From assembly GCA_020637805.1 (NCBI GenBank), contig JACKJU010000006.1, positions 135,001-199,000 on the forward strand: a stretch of 64,000 bases of DNA. The letters are read 5' to 3'. Of the stretch, positions 20,915-30,777 are shown in pieces. This DNA is from Nitratireductor sp. (GTDB lineage Bacteria > Pseudomonadota > Alphaproteobacteria > Rhizobiales > Rhizobiaceae). Within the stretch, counting starts at the first letter, position 1; the number at the start of each line of letters is the position of its first letter. A program made the position numbers and the translations under genes. The notes under the pieces are model-generated. The model was not told where the DNA came from. It saw only the letters and a program-made list of their open reading frames with translations, and made no database searches.

Positions 20915-23900
20915 ATGAGGGAAATAAGGAAAATCCTTGTTGCCAACCGCGGCGAGATTGCCATTCGCGTGCTGCGCGCAGCCAACGAACTGGGCAAGAA
21001 GACAGTAGCGATCTATGCCGAGGAAGACCGTTTGGGCCTGCACAGGTTCAAGGCGGACGAAGCCTATCTGGTTGGTGAAGGTCTTGGGCCGATCAAGGCC
21101 TACCTCTCGATTCCCGATATCATCCGCATCGCCAAGAAGTGCGGTGCCGATGCAATTCATCCGGGATACGGCCTGCTTTCGGAAAATCCCGATTTCGTGG
21201 ATGCCTGCGACGAGGCGGGTATTGTCTTCATCGGTCCGAAGGCGAAGACCATGCGCGAACTGGGCGACAAGGCCTCTGCCCGCCGCGTGGCCATCGAAGC
21301 CGGTGTTCCTGTCGTTCCGGCAACGGAAGTTCTGCCCGATGACATGGCAGAAGTGCGCAGGATGGCAGACGAAGTTGGCTATCCGTTCATGCTCAAGGCA
21401 TCCTGGGGCGGTGGCGGCCGCGGCATGCGGCCGATCATGGGGCCTGACGAATTGGAACAGAAGGTGCTGGAGGGACGCCGCGAGGCGGAAGCTGCCTTTG
21501 GCAATGGCGAAGGCTATCTGGAGAAACTGGTCCTCAATGCGCGCCACGTAGAAGTGCAGATTCTCGGCGACCGGCACGGCAAGATCTATCACCTGTGGGA
21601 GCGCGATTGCTCCGTGCAGCGCCGCAACCAGAAGGTCGTGGAGCGCGCGCCCGCGCCCTATCTCACGCAGGAACAGCGGGAGCATCTTTGCGATCTCGGC
21701 CTGAAAATCTGCCAGCACGTGAACTACGAGTGCGCAGGCACTGTCGAATTCCTGATGGACATCGATTCGGGCGATTTCTACTTCATCGAGGTCAACCCGC
21801 GCATTCAGGTCGAGCACACGGTCACCGAGGAAGTCACCGGCATTGATATCGTTCGTGCGCAGATACTGATCTGTGAAGGCAAGACGATCGAGGAGGCGAC
21901 CGGTGCAGCAAGCCAGTCGGATGTGGAACTGAACGGCCACGCCCTGCAGTGCCGCATTACGACCGAGGATCCGCAGAACAACTTCGTTCCCGACTATGGC
22001 CGCATCACCGCCTACCGCTCGGCTACCGGCATGGGCATTCGCCTCGACGGCGGTACTGCCTATTCCGGTGCGGTGATAACGCGCTACTACGACTCGCTCC
22101 TGGTGAAGGTTACCGCATGGGCACCAACGCCCGAGATGGCGATTGCCCGCATGGACCGCAGCCTTAGGGAATTTCGCATTCGCGGGGTCAACACGAACAT
22201 CGCCTTCGTGGAGAACCTGCTCAAGCATCCGACCTTCCTGAACAACAAGTACACGACGAAGTTCATCGACACGACGCCGGAACTGTTCGAGTTCAAGAAG
22301 CGGCGGGACCGGGCAACCAAGATCCTGACCTATATCGCCGACATCACCGTAAACGGTCACACCGAGACGGCTGGCAAACCGAGGCCTGACTTCAGTGCGC
22401 GCACCATTCGTGCGCCCGAACTTGCAGCGAGCAGTCCGCCAAAGGGCACGCGCAACCTTCTCGACGAGAAGGGGCCGGAAGGTGTCGTGAAATGGCTGCT
22501 TGAGCAGGACAGGCTGCTCATCACCGACACGACGATGCGCGATGGCCACCAGTCGTTGCTGGCAACGCGCATGCGTTCCACCGACATGATCAACGTGGCG
22601 GAGGCATATGCCCACAATCTGCCGGAACTGTTTTCGATGGAATGCTGGGGTGGCGCAACGTTCGACGTGGCCTACCGCTTCCTGCAGGAATGCCCGTGGC
22701 AGCGGTTGCGCGACCTTCGTGCCCGCATGCCCAACATCCTGACGCAGATGCTTCTGCGCGCGTCCAACGGTGTCGGCTACACGAACTATCCCGACAACGT
22801 CGTGGCCAAGTTTGTCGATCAGGCCGCCAAGAGCGGTATCGATGTCTTCCGCGTCTTCGATTCCCTCAACTGGGTCGAGAACATGAAAGTCGCCATCGAG
22901 GCTGTCCGCGATACGGGCAAGATCTGCGAGGCGGCGATCTGCTACACCGGTGATATTCTCGATCCTTCGCGCTCGAAGTACGACCTCAAATACTATGTCG
23001 GAATGGCGAAGGAACTGCAGAAGGCCGGAACCCACATCCTTGGCCTGAAAGACATGGCGGGCCTGCTGAAGCCTTCGTCTGCAACGATCCTGATCAAGGC
23101 TCTCAAGGAAGAAACCGGGCTGCCGATCCACTTCCACACGCACGACACGTCCGGGATTGCAGCCGCGACCATCCTGGCGGCGTCGGATGCCGGGGCCGAC
23201 ATCTGCGATGCCGCGATGGACGCACTTTCCGGCAACACCTCGCAGCCCTGTCTCGGCTCGGTGGTCGAAGCACTGCGGAACACGCCGCGGGATACGGGGC
23301 TCGATATCCAGCGCATTCGCGAGATTTCCGATTACTGGGATGCTGTGCGCCACCAGTACTCGGCCTTCGAGGCCGGTCTGCAGGCGCCCGCCTCCGAGGT
23401 CTATCTCCACGAAATGCCGGGTGGCCAGTTCACCAACCTCAAGGCGCAGGCCCGTTCAATGGGACTGGAAGAGCGCTGGCACGAGGTCGCCCACGCCTAT
23501 GCCGATGCCAACATGATGTTTGGCGATATCGTCAAGGTCACGCCCTCATCCAAGGTGGTGGGCGACATGGCGCTCATGATGGTTGCGCAGGGGTTGTCGA
23601 GGGCGGACGTTGAAGACCCCTCGCGGGATATTTCCTTCCCCGATTCAGTTGCCGACATGCTCTACGGCAATCTGGGCCAGCCGCCCGGCGGATGGCCGGA
23701 GGCGCTTCAGAAGAAGGTTCTGAAGGATCGTGAGCCGATCACGGTGCGCCCCGGCTCGATCATGGAGCCGGTGGACATCGAGGCCACACGGGCAAAACTC
23801 CAGGAAGAACTGGAAGGCTTCAAGATCGATGACGAGGATCTCTGCGGCTACCTGATGTATCCGAAGGTATTCCTGGACTACATGGGCCGTCACCGCGTCT

Positions 23901-24361
23901 ACGGGCCGGTTCGCACCCTGCCAACGTCGGTATTCTTCTACGGAATGCAATCGGGCGAGGAGATTTCGGTCGAGATCGATCCCGGCAAGACGCTGGAGGT
24001 GCGGCTGATCGCAATTGGCGAGACGAGCGACGAGGGCGATGTAAAGGTATTCTTCGAACTCAACGGGCAGCCGCGAAACGTGCGCGTCCCCGACCGTTCG
24101 AAGGCTGCGACCGCACTTCGCCGCCGCAAGGCAGAGGATGGCAACGAGGCACAAGTCGGTGCGCCGATGCCCGGCACCATTGCCACAGTCGGCGTGGAAG
24201 CAGGCAAGGAAGTGGCGCGTGGCGATGTCCTCTTCACCATCGAGGCCATGAAGATGGAAACCGCGATCCATGCCGAACGTGCGGGCAAGGTTGCTGCGAT
24301 TCATGTCTCTCCGGGACAGGGAGTGGATGCCAAGGACCTGCTGCTCGAATTCGAGGCATAG
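20915..24361 (+). CDS. pyc: Pyruvate carboxylase
   Basis: Biotin enzyme making oxaloacetate from pyruvate and bicarbonate, 1148 residues, full length. Domains in order: biotin carboxylase with ATP-grasp (about 1-460), carboxyltransferase barrel (from about 540, TTMRDGHQSLLATRMR), the allosteric/linker region, and biotin carrier domain at the C-terminus with biotinyl Lys1113 in EAMKMETA. GAGGGGAG precedes the ATG. This is the main anaplerotic route for growth on lactate, pyruvate or sugars. The very long open frame opposite is a shadow. Confidence 0.97.
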   Translation: MREIRKILVANRGEIAIRVLRAANELGKKTVAIYAEEDRLGLHRFKADEAYLVGEGLGPIKAYLSIPDIIRIAKKCGADAIHPGYGLLSENPDFVDACDEAGIVFIGPKAKTMRELGDKASARRVAIEAGVPVVPATEVLPDDMAEVRRMADEVGYPFMLKASWGGGGRGMRPIMGPDELEQKVLEGRREAEAAFGNGEGYLEKLVLNARHVEVQILGDRHGKIYHLWERDCSVQRRNQKVVERAPAPYLTQEQREHLCDLGLKICQHVNYECAGTVEFLMDIDSGDFYFIEVNPRIQVEHTVTEEVTGIDIVRAQILICEGKTIEEATGAASQSDVELNGHALQCRITTEDPQNNFVPDYGRITAYRSATGMGIRLDGGTAYSGAVITRYYDSLLVKVTAWAPTPEMAIARMDRSLREFRIRGVNTNIAFVENLLKHPTFLNNKYTTKFIDTTPELFEFKKRRDRATKILTYIADITVNGHTETAGKPRPDFSARTIRAPELAASSPPKGTRNLLDEKGPEGVVKWLLEQDRLLITDTTMRDGHQSLLATRMRSTDMINVAEAYAHNLPELFSMECWGGATFDVAYRFLQECPWQRLRDLRARMPNILTQMLLRASNGVGYTNYPDNVVAKFVDQAAKSGIDVFRVFDSLNWVENMKVAIEAVRDTGKICEAAICYTGDILDPSRSKYDLKYYVGMAKELQKAGTHILGLKDMAGLLKPSSATILIKALKEETGLPIHFHTHDTSGIAAATILAASDAGADICDAAMDALSGNTSQPCLGSVVEALRNTPRDTGLDIQRIREISDYWDAVRHQYSAFEAGLQAPASEVYLHEMPGGQFTNLKAQARSMGLEERWHEVAHAYADANMMFGDIVKVTPSSKVVGDMALMMVAQGLSRADVEDPSRDISFPDSVADMLYGNLGQPPGGWPEALQKKVLKDREPITVRPGSIMEPVDIEATRAKLQEELEGFKIDDEDLCGYLMYPKVFLDYMGRHRVYGPVRTLPTSVFFYGMQSGEEISVEIDPGKTLEVRLIAIGETSDEGDVKVFFELNGQPRNVRVPDRSKAATALRRRKAEDGNEAQVGAPMPGTIATVGVEAGKEVARGDVLFTIEAMKMETAIHAERAGKVAAIHVSPGQGVDAKDLLLEFEA

Positions 24362-24452
24362 GGCCAGCATGAGTCCGGCGAGCCTTCCGCAAAGGATACT
24401 TGCCAAGAGCGAAAAAAGGGTATTGCATTGCGGGTGAAACCGCTCCGGGGGC

Positions 24453-25718
24453 ATGATGGCATCTGAAGCCAGGTCCGGCAAAGGACACGCGGCGATTATC
24501 GGCGCCGGAATTGTTGGCGTTTCAACCGCGATCTGGCTGCAGCGCGCAGGCTGGAAGGTAACGCTCTTCGACGGGAAGGGCATTGGCGAGGCGACAAGCT
24601 TCGGCAACGGTGGCGTTCTGGCTTCCTGTGCAGTCGTGCCCGTGACCGGTCCAGGCCTCTGGGCCAAGGCTCCGGCGATGCTGTTTTCTTCCGGTCAGCC
24701 GCTTTTCATGAAATGGGGATACCTGCCAAGGCTTGCTCCATGGCTCATGAAATACATGCGCCATTGCAATGCGGCCGACACGCGCCGCATCGCGGCCGCG
24801 CTGGCGCCTATCATCTCCGACAGCCTGGCGGACCACGAGGCGCTTGCCCGGGGTACGGTTGCCGAGAAATACCTCCATCCTTCCGACTACGTCTATGTCT
24901 ACAACGACCGCAGCGAGTTCGAGAGCGAGGCATTTTCCTGGTCGATACGCTCCGAATACGGATTTCAATGGGACGAGTTGAGCGGGCCGTCGCTCAGGGT
25001 CTACCTTCCTCAACTGGCAAAACGTGATTCCTTTGGCATCAGGCTGAAGAATCACGGACGGATCTCGGATCCCGGCGCCTATGTGAAAGCGCTTGCAGAG
25101 CACGTGATCTCGCAGGGCGGCGAGTTCGTACAGACCGATGTTTCGGATATCGAGATTTCGAATGGTGAGGTTACAGGTATCGTCACGACACACGGTCTGC
25201 AGAAGTTCGACAAGGTTGTTCTGAATGCGGGCGTCTGGTCGGCAAAGCTCATGAAGCGGCTGGGTATCGACGTGCCGCTCGAGAGCGAGCGCGGCTACCA
25301 CATGGAATTGTGGGACCCGTCGGAAACCGTGCCTGCGCCACTGATGATCTCCGCCGGAAAATTCGTGGTCACGCCGATGGACGGACGCATCCGTCTCGCT
25401 GGCATTCTCGAATTCGGTGGTCTGGATGCCGCTCCTTCCGAGGCCCCCTACAGGTTGCTGGAGAAAAAATTCCGGGATGCCTTTCCAAAGATTTCGTGGA
25501 AGCAGACGACGCGCTGGATGGGACACCGGCCTGCAACCAGCGATTCCATTCCGGTAATCGGGGAGTTGCCGGGGGCGAAGGGTGTTTTTGCCGGCTTCGG
25601 GCATCATCATGTCGGGCTGACCGGTGGTCCCGCTACTGGCAGGCTGTTGTCGCAAATCATCGATGGTGCCAAGCCCAATATTGACCTTGAGCCCTACAGC
25701 CCATTACGCTTCAAATAG
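24453..25718 (+). CDS. FAD-dependent amino-acid oxidoreductase (DadA-like)
   Basis: Flavoprotein of the DAO family, 421 residues. The N-terminal dinucleotide motif AAIIGAGIVGVSTAIWLQRAG (about 12-32) is followed by EATSFGNGG, a hallmark of D-amino acid dehydrogenases, and the C-terminus has GHHHVGLTGGPATGRLL. It probably oxidises a D-amino acid or cyclic imino acid at the inner membrane. It is 45 bases upstream of TRAP system 2, so that transporter may import its substrate; start taken at the first of two tandem ATG codons. Confidence 0.82.
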   Translation: MMASEARSGKGHAAIIGAGIVGVSTAIWLQRAGWKVTLFDGKGIGEATSFGNGGVLASCAVVPVTGPGLWAKAPAMLFSSGQPLFMKWGYLPRLAPWLMKYMRHCNAADTRRIAAALAPIISDSLADHEALARGTVAEKYLHPSDYVYVYNDRSEFESEAFSWSIRSEYGFQWDELSGPSLRVYLPQLAKRDSFGIRLKNHGRISDPGAYVKALAEHVISQGGEFVQTDVSDIEISNGEVTGIVTTHGLQKFDKVVLNAGVWSAKLMKRLGIDVPLESERGYHMELWDPSETVPAPLMISAGKFVVTPMDGRIRLAGILEFGGLDAAPSEAPYRLLEKKFRDAFPKISWKQTTRWMGHRPATSDSIPVIGELPGAKGVFAGFGHHHVGLTGGPATGRLLSQIIDGAKPNIDLEPYSPLRFK

Positions 25719-25763
25719 ACGACAACAGAAAGATCCGGTAACGGCCGGGAAAGGGAGAACGTC

Positions 25764-26735
25764 ATGAAGAAAATCGTTGGTGCATTTGCCACCGCTGCAA
25801 TGCTGTCCGTGTCGGCAAATGCCGCGCTGGCAGAGAAATGGGATATGCCGCTGGCCTATGCCGCGACAAACTATCATTCCGAAAATGCTGCTGAATTCGC
25901 CAAGTGCGTGACCGACAAGACCGGCGGCAAGCTGGAGATCGTCACCCATCCCGGCGGCTCGCTGTTTGGCGGCAACGATATCAAGCGCGCCGTGATGACC
26001 GGCCAGGCCAATATCGGCGAGCGCCTGATCTCCGCGCACGCCAACGAAAATCCGATCTACGGCGTGGATTCCATCCCGTTCCTGGCAACCTCCTTCGATG
26101 ACTCCGAGAAGCTGTGGCGTGCCGCAGGCGACAAGGTTCAGGCAGCGCTTGATGCCGACAATCTCGTCTATGTCTATGCCGTTCCGTGGCCGCCCCAGGG
26201 GCTCTACGCCAAGAACGAGGTCAACTCCGTTGCCGATCTCAAGGGCGTGAAATTCCGCGCCTACAATTCGGCAACCGCGCGCATTGCGGAACTTGCAGGC
26301 ATGGTTCCGGTTCAGATCGAGGCCGCCGAACTTTCGCAGGCGCTGGCAACCGGCGTGGCGGAAGCCTTCGTCTCTTCCGGCTCAACCGGCTATGACCGCA
26401 AGGTTTGGGAGCAGCTCAAGTACTTCTACGACGTCCAGGCCTGGCTGCCGCGCAATGTGGTGTTCGTCAACAAGGACGCATGGTCGGCGCTTGAACCCGA
26501 TGCCCAGGGTGCAGTGATGGATTGCGGCCAGGAAGCCGCTGCACGCGGTCTGGCAAAGGCCAAGGAACTGACTGACTTCTACATCAAGGGGCTCGCGGAA
26601 AATGGCATGACAACCGCTGCACCATCCGACACGCTCAAGAGCGAACTTCAGGCTTTCGGAAAAACGATGACCGATGAATGGCTCGCGCAGGCGGGCGATG
26701 CCGGCAAGGCGGTCATCGACGCCTACAACCAGTGA
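25764..26735 (+). CDS. TRAP transporter substrate-binding protein (system 2)
   Basis: DctP-family periplasmic binding protein, 323 residues, with a Sec signal peptide (residues 1-23, ending NAALA). GKLEIVTHPGGSLFGGNDIKRAV and VSSGSTGYDRKVWEQL are typical of the family; the conserved ligand-binding Arg lies in KGVKFRAYN. It follows the DadA-like gene and begins the transporter operon. The ligand is unknown; the neighbouring oxidase suggests an amino-acid-like carboxylate, but that is inference. Confidence 0.88.
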   Translation: MKKIVGAFATAAMLSVSANAALAEKWDMPLAYAATNYHSENAAEFAKCVTDKTGGKLEIVTHPGGSLFGGNDIKRAVMTGQANIGERLISAHANENPIYGVDSIPFLATSFDDSEKLWRAAGDKVQAALDADNLVYVYAVPWPPQGLYAKNEVNSVADLKGVKFRAYNSATARIAELAGMVPVQIEAAELSQALATGVAEAFVSSGSTGYDRKVWEQLKYFYDVQAWLPRNVVFVNKDAWSALEPDAQGAVMDCGQEAAARGLAKAKELTDFYIKGLAENGMTTAAPSDTLKSELQAFGKTMTDEWLAQAGDAGKAVIDAYNQ

Positions 26736-26762
26736 TCGTCGAAGCCATGAGATGAAATGCAT

Positions 26763-26791
26763 GCGGCCCGGCCTTGCATGGCGCGGGCCGC
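26763..26791 (+). other. Intercistronic stem-loop after binding-protein gene (system 2)
   Basis: GCGGCCCG (26763-26770) pairs with CGGGCCGC (26784-26791) in the 100-base gap between the binding-protein and small-permease genes. No T-run follows, so it more likely blocks 3' RNA decay than terminates transcription. Confidence 0.5.
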
Positions 26792-26838
26792 TGCAGTCTC
26801 TGGAGCAAGCCGACGTCACCAGCGCGCGAGGGGGAAGA

Positions 26839-27390
26839 ATGAGGGCAATCCGGAGCTTTCTGGACGGACTGTACAGAGTGAGTGCATTCCTTGCTGCGGC
26901 ATGCCTGATGGCAATCCTTGCCGTCATCGTATTGCAAATGGGAGCGCGCTGGTTCGGGATCGCCTTTCCGGGTTCGTCTGAATATGCCGGCTACCTGATG
27001 GCGGCGGCCTCGTTCCTGGCATTTGCCCATGCACTGAATTCCGGTTCCCATATCAGGGTCAGCCTGCTCTTGACCGCGCTTGGCCGTCACCGGTTCTGGG
27101 GGGAATTGTGGGCCTATTCAATCGGCAGTGCCGCCAGCGCCTACATGGCCTGGTATGCGGTCAAGATGGTGCGGGTGAGCCTCAGGTTCCACGACGTGAG
27201 CCAGGGGCAGGACGCGACACCGCTATGGATCGTGCAACTGCCCGTGGCTTTTGGCGCGATCCTGCTCGCCATTGCATTCATAGACAATCTGATCAGCATT
27301 GTTGCAACCGGATCGGACAATATCCGTCACCAAGTCGTCGAGGGAGCACATGGCGACGACGCTGAGATCCTCGGCAGGACGGAGGGCTGA
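26839..27390 (+). CDS. TRAP transporter small permease (system 2)
   Basis: DctQ-type four-helix subunit, 183 residues from ATG 26839, which has the purine-rich site GAGGGGGAAG immediately upstream. The open frame continues further 5' but that part lacks membrane character. Helices fall at about 16-38, 50-70, 90-110 and 133-155. Three bases separate its stop from the large-permease start. Confidence 0.85.
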   Translation: MRAIRSFLDGLYRVSAFLAAACLMAILAVIVLQMGARWFGIAFPGSSEYAGYLMAAASFLAFAHALNSGSHIRVSLLLTALGRHRFWGELWAYSIGSAASAYMAWYAVKMVRVSLRFHDVSQGQDATPLWIVQLPVAFGAILLAIAFIDNLISIVATGSDNIRHQVVEGAHGDDAEILGRTEG

Positions 27391-27393
27391 ACG

Positions 27394-28707
27394 ATGGAGC
27401 AATTCTATGCCATAGGCATTTTCCTGTTCGTCCTGTTCCTGTTGCTCGGCACTGGCGTCTGGGTCGGGTTGGCGCTGCTCGGCGTGGCATTCGTGGGCAT
27501 GGAACTCTTCACCACACGCCCGGCGGGCGATGCCATGATGACGGTGATCTGGCGTTCCTCCTCTTCGTGGACGCTGACGGCCCTGCCGCTGTTCATCTGG
27601 ATGGGTGAAATCCTGTTCCGGACGCGATTGTCGGAGGACATGTTCCGCGGGCTTTCGCCCTGGATGGCGAAACTGCCGGGTGGCCTGATCCATACCAATA
27701 TCGTCGGCAGTACGGTATTTGCCGCGGTTTCCGGCTCGTCCGCCGCTACGCTGACCACGGTCGGCAAGATGTCGATCCCGGAACTGCGCCGACGCAATTA
27801 TCCCGAGCACATGATCATCGGCACGCTGGCAGGGGCTGCGACGCTTGGCCTGATGATACCGCCATCGCTCACGCTCATCGTCTATGGCGTCACCATCAAT
27901 GAATCGATCACCAAGCTGTTCATGGCCGGCATACTGCCGGGACTGGTGCTGGCCCTGATGTTCATGGCCTATGCCGCCATACGCTCCAAGCTTTCGCGGG
28001 ACTACAATCCCGTCATGGACCCGCCGATGACATTTGGCGAGCGTATCGCCAATTCGCGGTTTCTGATACCGGTGCTGTTGCTGATCACGCTTGTAATAGG
28101 TTCCATGTACCTGGGAGTGGCGACGGCCACCGAGGCTGCCGCTTTCGGCGTCATTGGTGCGCTGGTACTGGCCGCATTCCAGCGGTCACTGACATGGCAG
28201 AGCTTCGGTGAAAGCCTTATGGGCGCCACGCGGACCTCTGCTATGATCGCGCTGATCCTTGCCGGGGCGGCCTTTCTTTCCCTGTCGATGGGGTTCACGG
28301 GACTGCCGCGCGCGCTGGCAGAGTGGATCGGCTCGCTGCAATTGACGCGGTTCGAACTGCTGATGGCGCTGCTCGTCTTCTACATCGTAATAGGCTGCTT
28401 CCTGGACGGCATATCCTCCGTGGTACTTACCATAGCAGTGGTGGAGCCGATGATACGGGCCGCGAACATCGACATCATCTGGTTCGGCATATTCATTGTC
28501 GTTGTCGTGGAAATGGCACAAATCACGCCGCCGATCGGGTTCAACCTGTTCGTTCTGCAGGGCATGACGGGCCATGAGATGAACTACATCGCCCGCGCCG
28601 CATTGCCGCTCTTTGCGATAATGGTTGTGATGGTGTTCGTGCTGATCGCCTTTCCGGATCTCGCAACCTGGCTGCCAGAGAACATGCGGTCCAGCCCTGG
28701 CGGTTGA
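27394..28707 (+). CDS. TRAP transporter large permease (system 2)
   Basis: DctM-type permease, 437 residues, the standard length with about 11-12 helices. Family motifs are GTLAGAATLGLMIPPSLTLIVYG and, in the repeat half, EMAQITPPIGFNLFVLQGMTG. It couples sodium-driven uptake to the binding protein encoded upstream. Confidence 0.93.
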   Translation: MEQFYAIGIFLFVLFLLLGTGVWVGLALLGVAFVGMELFTTRPAGDAMMTVIWRSSSSWTLTALPLFIWMGEILFRTRLSEDMFRGLSPWMAKLPGGLIHTNIVGSTVFAAVSGSSAATLTTVGKMSIPELRRRNYPEHMIIGTLAGAATLGLMIPPSLTLIVYGVTINESITKLFMAGILPGLVLALMFMAYAAIRSKLSRDYNPVMDPPMTFGERIANSRFLIPVLLLITLVIGSMYLGVATATEAAAFGVIGALVLAAFQRSLTWQSFGESLMGATRTSAMIALILAGAAFLSLSMGFTGLPRALAEWIGSLQLTRFELLMALLVFYIVIGCFLDGISSVVLTIAVVEPMIRAANIDIIWFGIFIVVVVEMAQITPPIGFNLFVLQGMTGHEMNYIARAALPLFAIMVVMVFVLIAFPDLATWLPENMRSSPGG

Positions 28708-28792
28708 ACCGTTTTCATGAGGTTCGCATTTGGCTCCACCACCAGGCGCAAAGTTGCTTGCGTTTTGAAATCCGATACCCGAAGGATGCGCG

Positions 28793-29548
28793 ATGACCAT
28801 CGACACGATCCTCCAGGTGATATCCCATTATCCGGCATGGCAGTGGCTGGCAGCGGCGCTGGCGATAACGGCGGCAACCTGCGTTCAATACGGTTTGGGA
28901 ATAGCTTTCGGCCTGATAGCCGGGCCGCTGCTAGCACTTGTCAGCATTGATTTCGTGCCTGCGCCTGTGCTGCTTCTGACATGCGTGACCGCGACCAGTT
29001 CACTGATCTCGGAGCGCCATCTCGTAAACTGGCGCCAGGCGCGGACCGGCATCGGGGGCCGCATTGCAGGCGCGATCATTGCCGCCATGGTGCTGGGCAT
29101 GATCCCCTCCGAGAAAGCCTTCATGCTCCTCTTCGGACTCACCATCGCCGGTGCGGTTCTGGTCTCGGTTTCCGGCATCTCGGTGCCGTTCAGCCTTCCT
29201 TCCATTGCGGCAGCCGGATCCGTTTCCGGGTTCACCGCGACCATTACAGGTGTTGGCGGGCCGCCGATGGCAATCGTCTACCAGCACCAGAAGGCGGCCA
29301 CGGCACGACCCACGCTGCAGGCATTCTTTGCCTTCGGCAGCGCGCTGAGTTTCATCATCCTGTTTCTTTCCGGCCATGTGGGAGTGAAGGACATCGTGAT
29401 TACCGCGATGCTGCTGCCAGCCTTTGCGGCCGGCTTCCTGATTGGTCCATTCGTGCGGCCACTGTTTGACCGCAACTTCCGCAAGTTTCTCCTGGCGCTT
29501 GCCGCGGCTTCCGCAGCAATGCTGATCTGGCGCGGACTGTTCTCCTGA
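28793..29548 (+). CDS. TauE/SafE family membrane permease
   Basis: Integral membrane protein of the sulfite exporter TauE/SafE family, 251 residues with about eight helices. The paired family motifs are degenerate: GLGIAFGLIAGPLLAL near the N-terminus and GFTATITGVGGPPMAIVYQHQKA in the middle. GAAGGA lies six bases before the ATG. Members export sulfite, sulfoacetate or other small organic anions; here it may release a by-product of the pathway served by TRAP system 2 (inference). Confidence 0.85.
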   Translation: MTIDTILQVISHYPAWQWLAAALAITAATCVQYGLGIAFGLIAGPLLALVSIDFVPAPVLLLTCVTATSSLISERHLVNWRQARTGIGGRIAGAIIAAMVLGMIPSEKAFMLLFGLTIAGAVLVSVSGISVPFSLPSIAAAGSVSGFTATITGVGGPPMAIVYQHQKAATARPTLQAFFAFGSALSFIILFLSGHVGVKDIVITAMLLPAFAAGFLIGPFVRPLFDRNFRKFLLALAAASAAMLIWRGLFS

Positions 29549-29602
29549 GGTTGACAGGCGCCTGGCCATGGGCTCGTTTCAGAGGGGGAGATTCGAAGGC
29601 AG

Positions 29603-30769
29603 ATGAAGGCAACCATCTTTGGCATGAACGAGGCGATTGCGGGATTTGCAGCCCGCCTCCTGCTGCATGGCTGGACGGTTCATGTGTGCAATGCATCTGC
29701 CAAGGACCGCGAACTTCTGGCCATCATACATTCGATGGCGCGCCGTTCGCTTCCAGCGCTGCGCGACTTTTCGATCCCGGTTGAGGGTGAGCTTGTGCTT
29801 GAAGAGGGCAGCAGCGTCGAACCGTGCGATCTTGTTCTTTGCGCCGCCGGGGCTAGTGCGCGCGGTTTCGACGCTTCTCCCGGCAGGGATATCCCGGTTG
29901 CCGTGGTCTGTGACGCGGACCTGCGGGTAGAGGCGGCGTCGCCAATTACCGTGCACGTGATGAAGCCGTCATACCTTCTGCCGCTGGCAGAAGTCTGCGG
30001 GGCGGGAAACAAGGCCGGGACTGTTGCACGCTTTCTCGAAATGGCTGGCATGAAGGCAGTTGAGACAGGTGCGAATGGGCCGTACCTCAACCGCATCCTC
30101 ATGCACGGGGGGGCCGATGAAGTTCCCGCGCAGCTCCTGAACGATATGCTCATGCATGGACCAGGATTGGCCTTGGCGGCACGGGGCGCGGCAGACCCTG
30201 CCGAGCCGCGCTCGCGCGATGATGCCCTGGTTGCGGTTCTGCGTGCCTTGAAGAATCGCGATACCGGTGCAGGTCACGTGCTCAGGGCCAATGATACGCG
30301 CCCGCCGCTACCGGAAGACTGGTCGCAGCCTCTCAAGACGCTGGAACGGGTAATCCCGATCGACTGGACCGACTACAACGGGCACATGAATGAAAGCCGC
30401 TACGGACATGTGTTTTCCGATGCGGGCGACACGGTCATGATGATGGTAGGTGCGGATCAGGCCTATATCGATGCGGGCCGCTCCTATTTCACCGTCTACA
30501 ACAACATCACTTACCTGGCCGAGACCAATGCCGGAGACGCCATCGAGGTTCGAACCCAGGTCCTGCAGGCTGAAGGCAAGAAGTTGAGGATGCATCACGA
30601 GATGCGGCATTTGGATGGCCGCCTGCTTGCAACCTGCACCCAGTTGCTGATCCATGTTTCACTTGAAACCCGCCGGTCCTGCGAACCGGAATCGCAAGTA
30701 CTCGAGAAACTCGAACGCATGCAGGAGATGCAGTCTCGCTTGCCAAGACCGGACAGCCTGAAGGAGTGA
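29603..30769 (+). CDS. Acyl-CoA thioesterase fused to a degenerate carnitine-dehydrogenase-like domain
   Basis: 388 residues. The C-terminal half (about 245-375, IDWTDYNGHMNESRYGHVF) is an intact hot-dog 4HBT domain like the betainyl-CoA thioesterase fused to L-carnitine dehydrogenase in rhizobia. The N-terminal half resembles that dehydrogenase but is shortened to about 230 residues. The Rossmann glycine motif has become FGMNEAIAG (6-14), the segment HVMKPSYLLPLAEV (118-131) still recalls the dehydrogenase HPFNPVYLLPLVEV, and the helical domain is truncated. Dehydrogenase activity is therefore unlikely. It lies 54 bases after the TauE/SafE gene. Confidence 0.75.
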   Translation: MKATIFGMNEAIAGFAARLLLHGWTVHVCNASAKDRELLAIIHSMARRSLPALRDFSIPVEGELVLEEGSSVEPCDLVLCAAGASARGFDASPGRDIPVAVVCDADLRVEAASPITVHVMKPSYLLPLAEVCGAGNKAGTVARFLEMAGMKAVETGANGPYLNRILMHGGADEVPAQLLNDMLMHGPGLALAARGAADPAEPRSRDDALVAVLRALKNRDTGAGHVLRANDTRPPLPEDWSQPLKTLERVIPIDWTDYNGHMNESRYGHVFSDAGDTVMMMVGADQAYIDAGRSYFTVYNNITYLAETNAGDAIEVRTQVLQAEGKKLRMHHEMRHLDGRLLATCTQLLIHVSLETRRSCEPESQVLEKLERMQEMQSRLPRPDSLKE

Positions 30770-30777
30770 CGGCGGGT

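Noticed and set aside
20792..23410. 872-codon open frame antisense to pyruvate carboxylase
   Set aside because: It mirrors the coding strand of a full, well-conserved enzyme; its product has biased Arg/His/Leu composition and no domain. GC-rich codon use leaves the opposite strand open.
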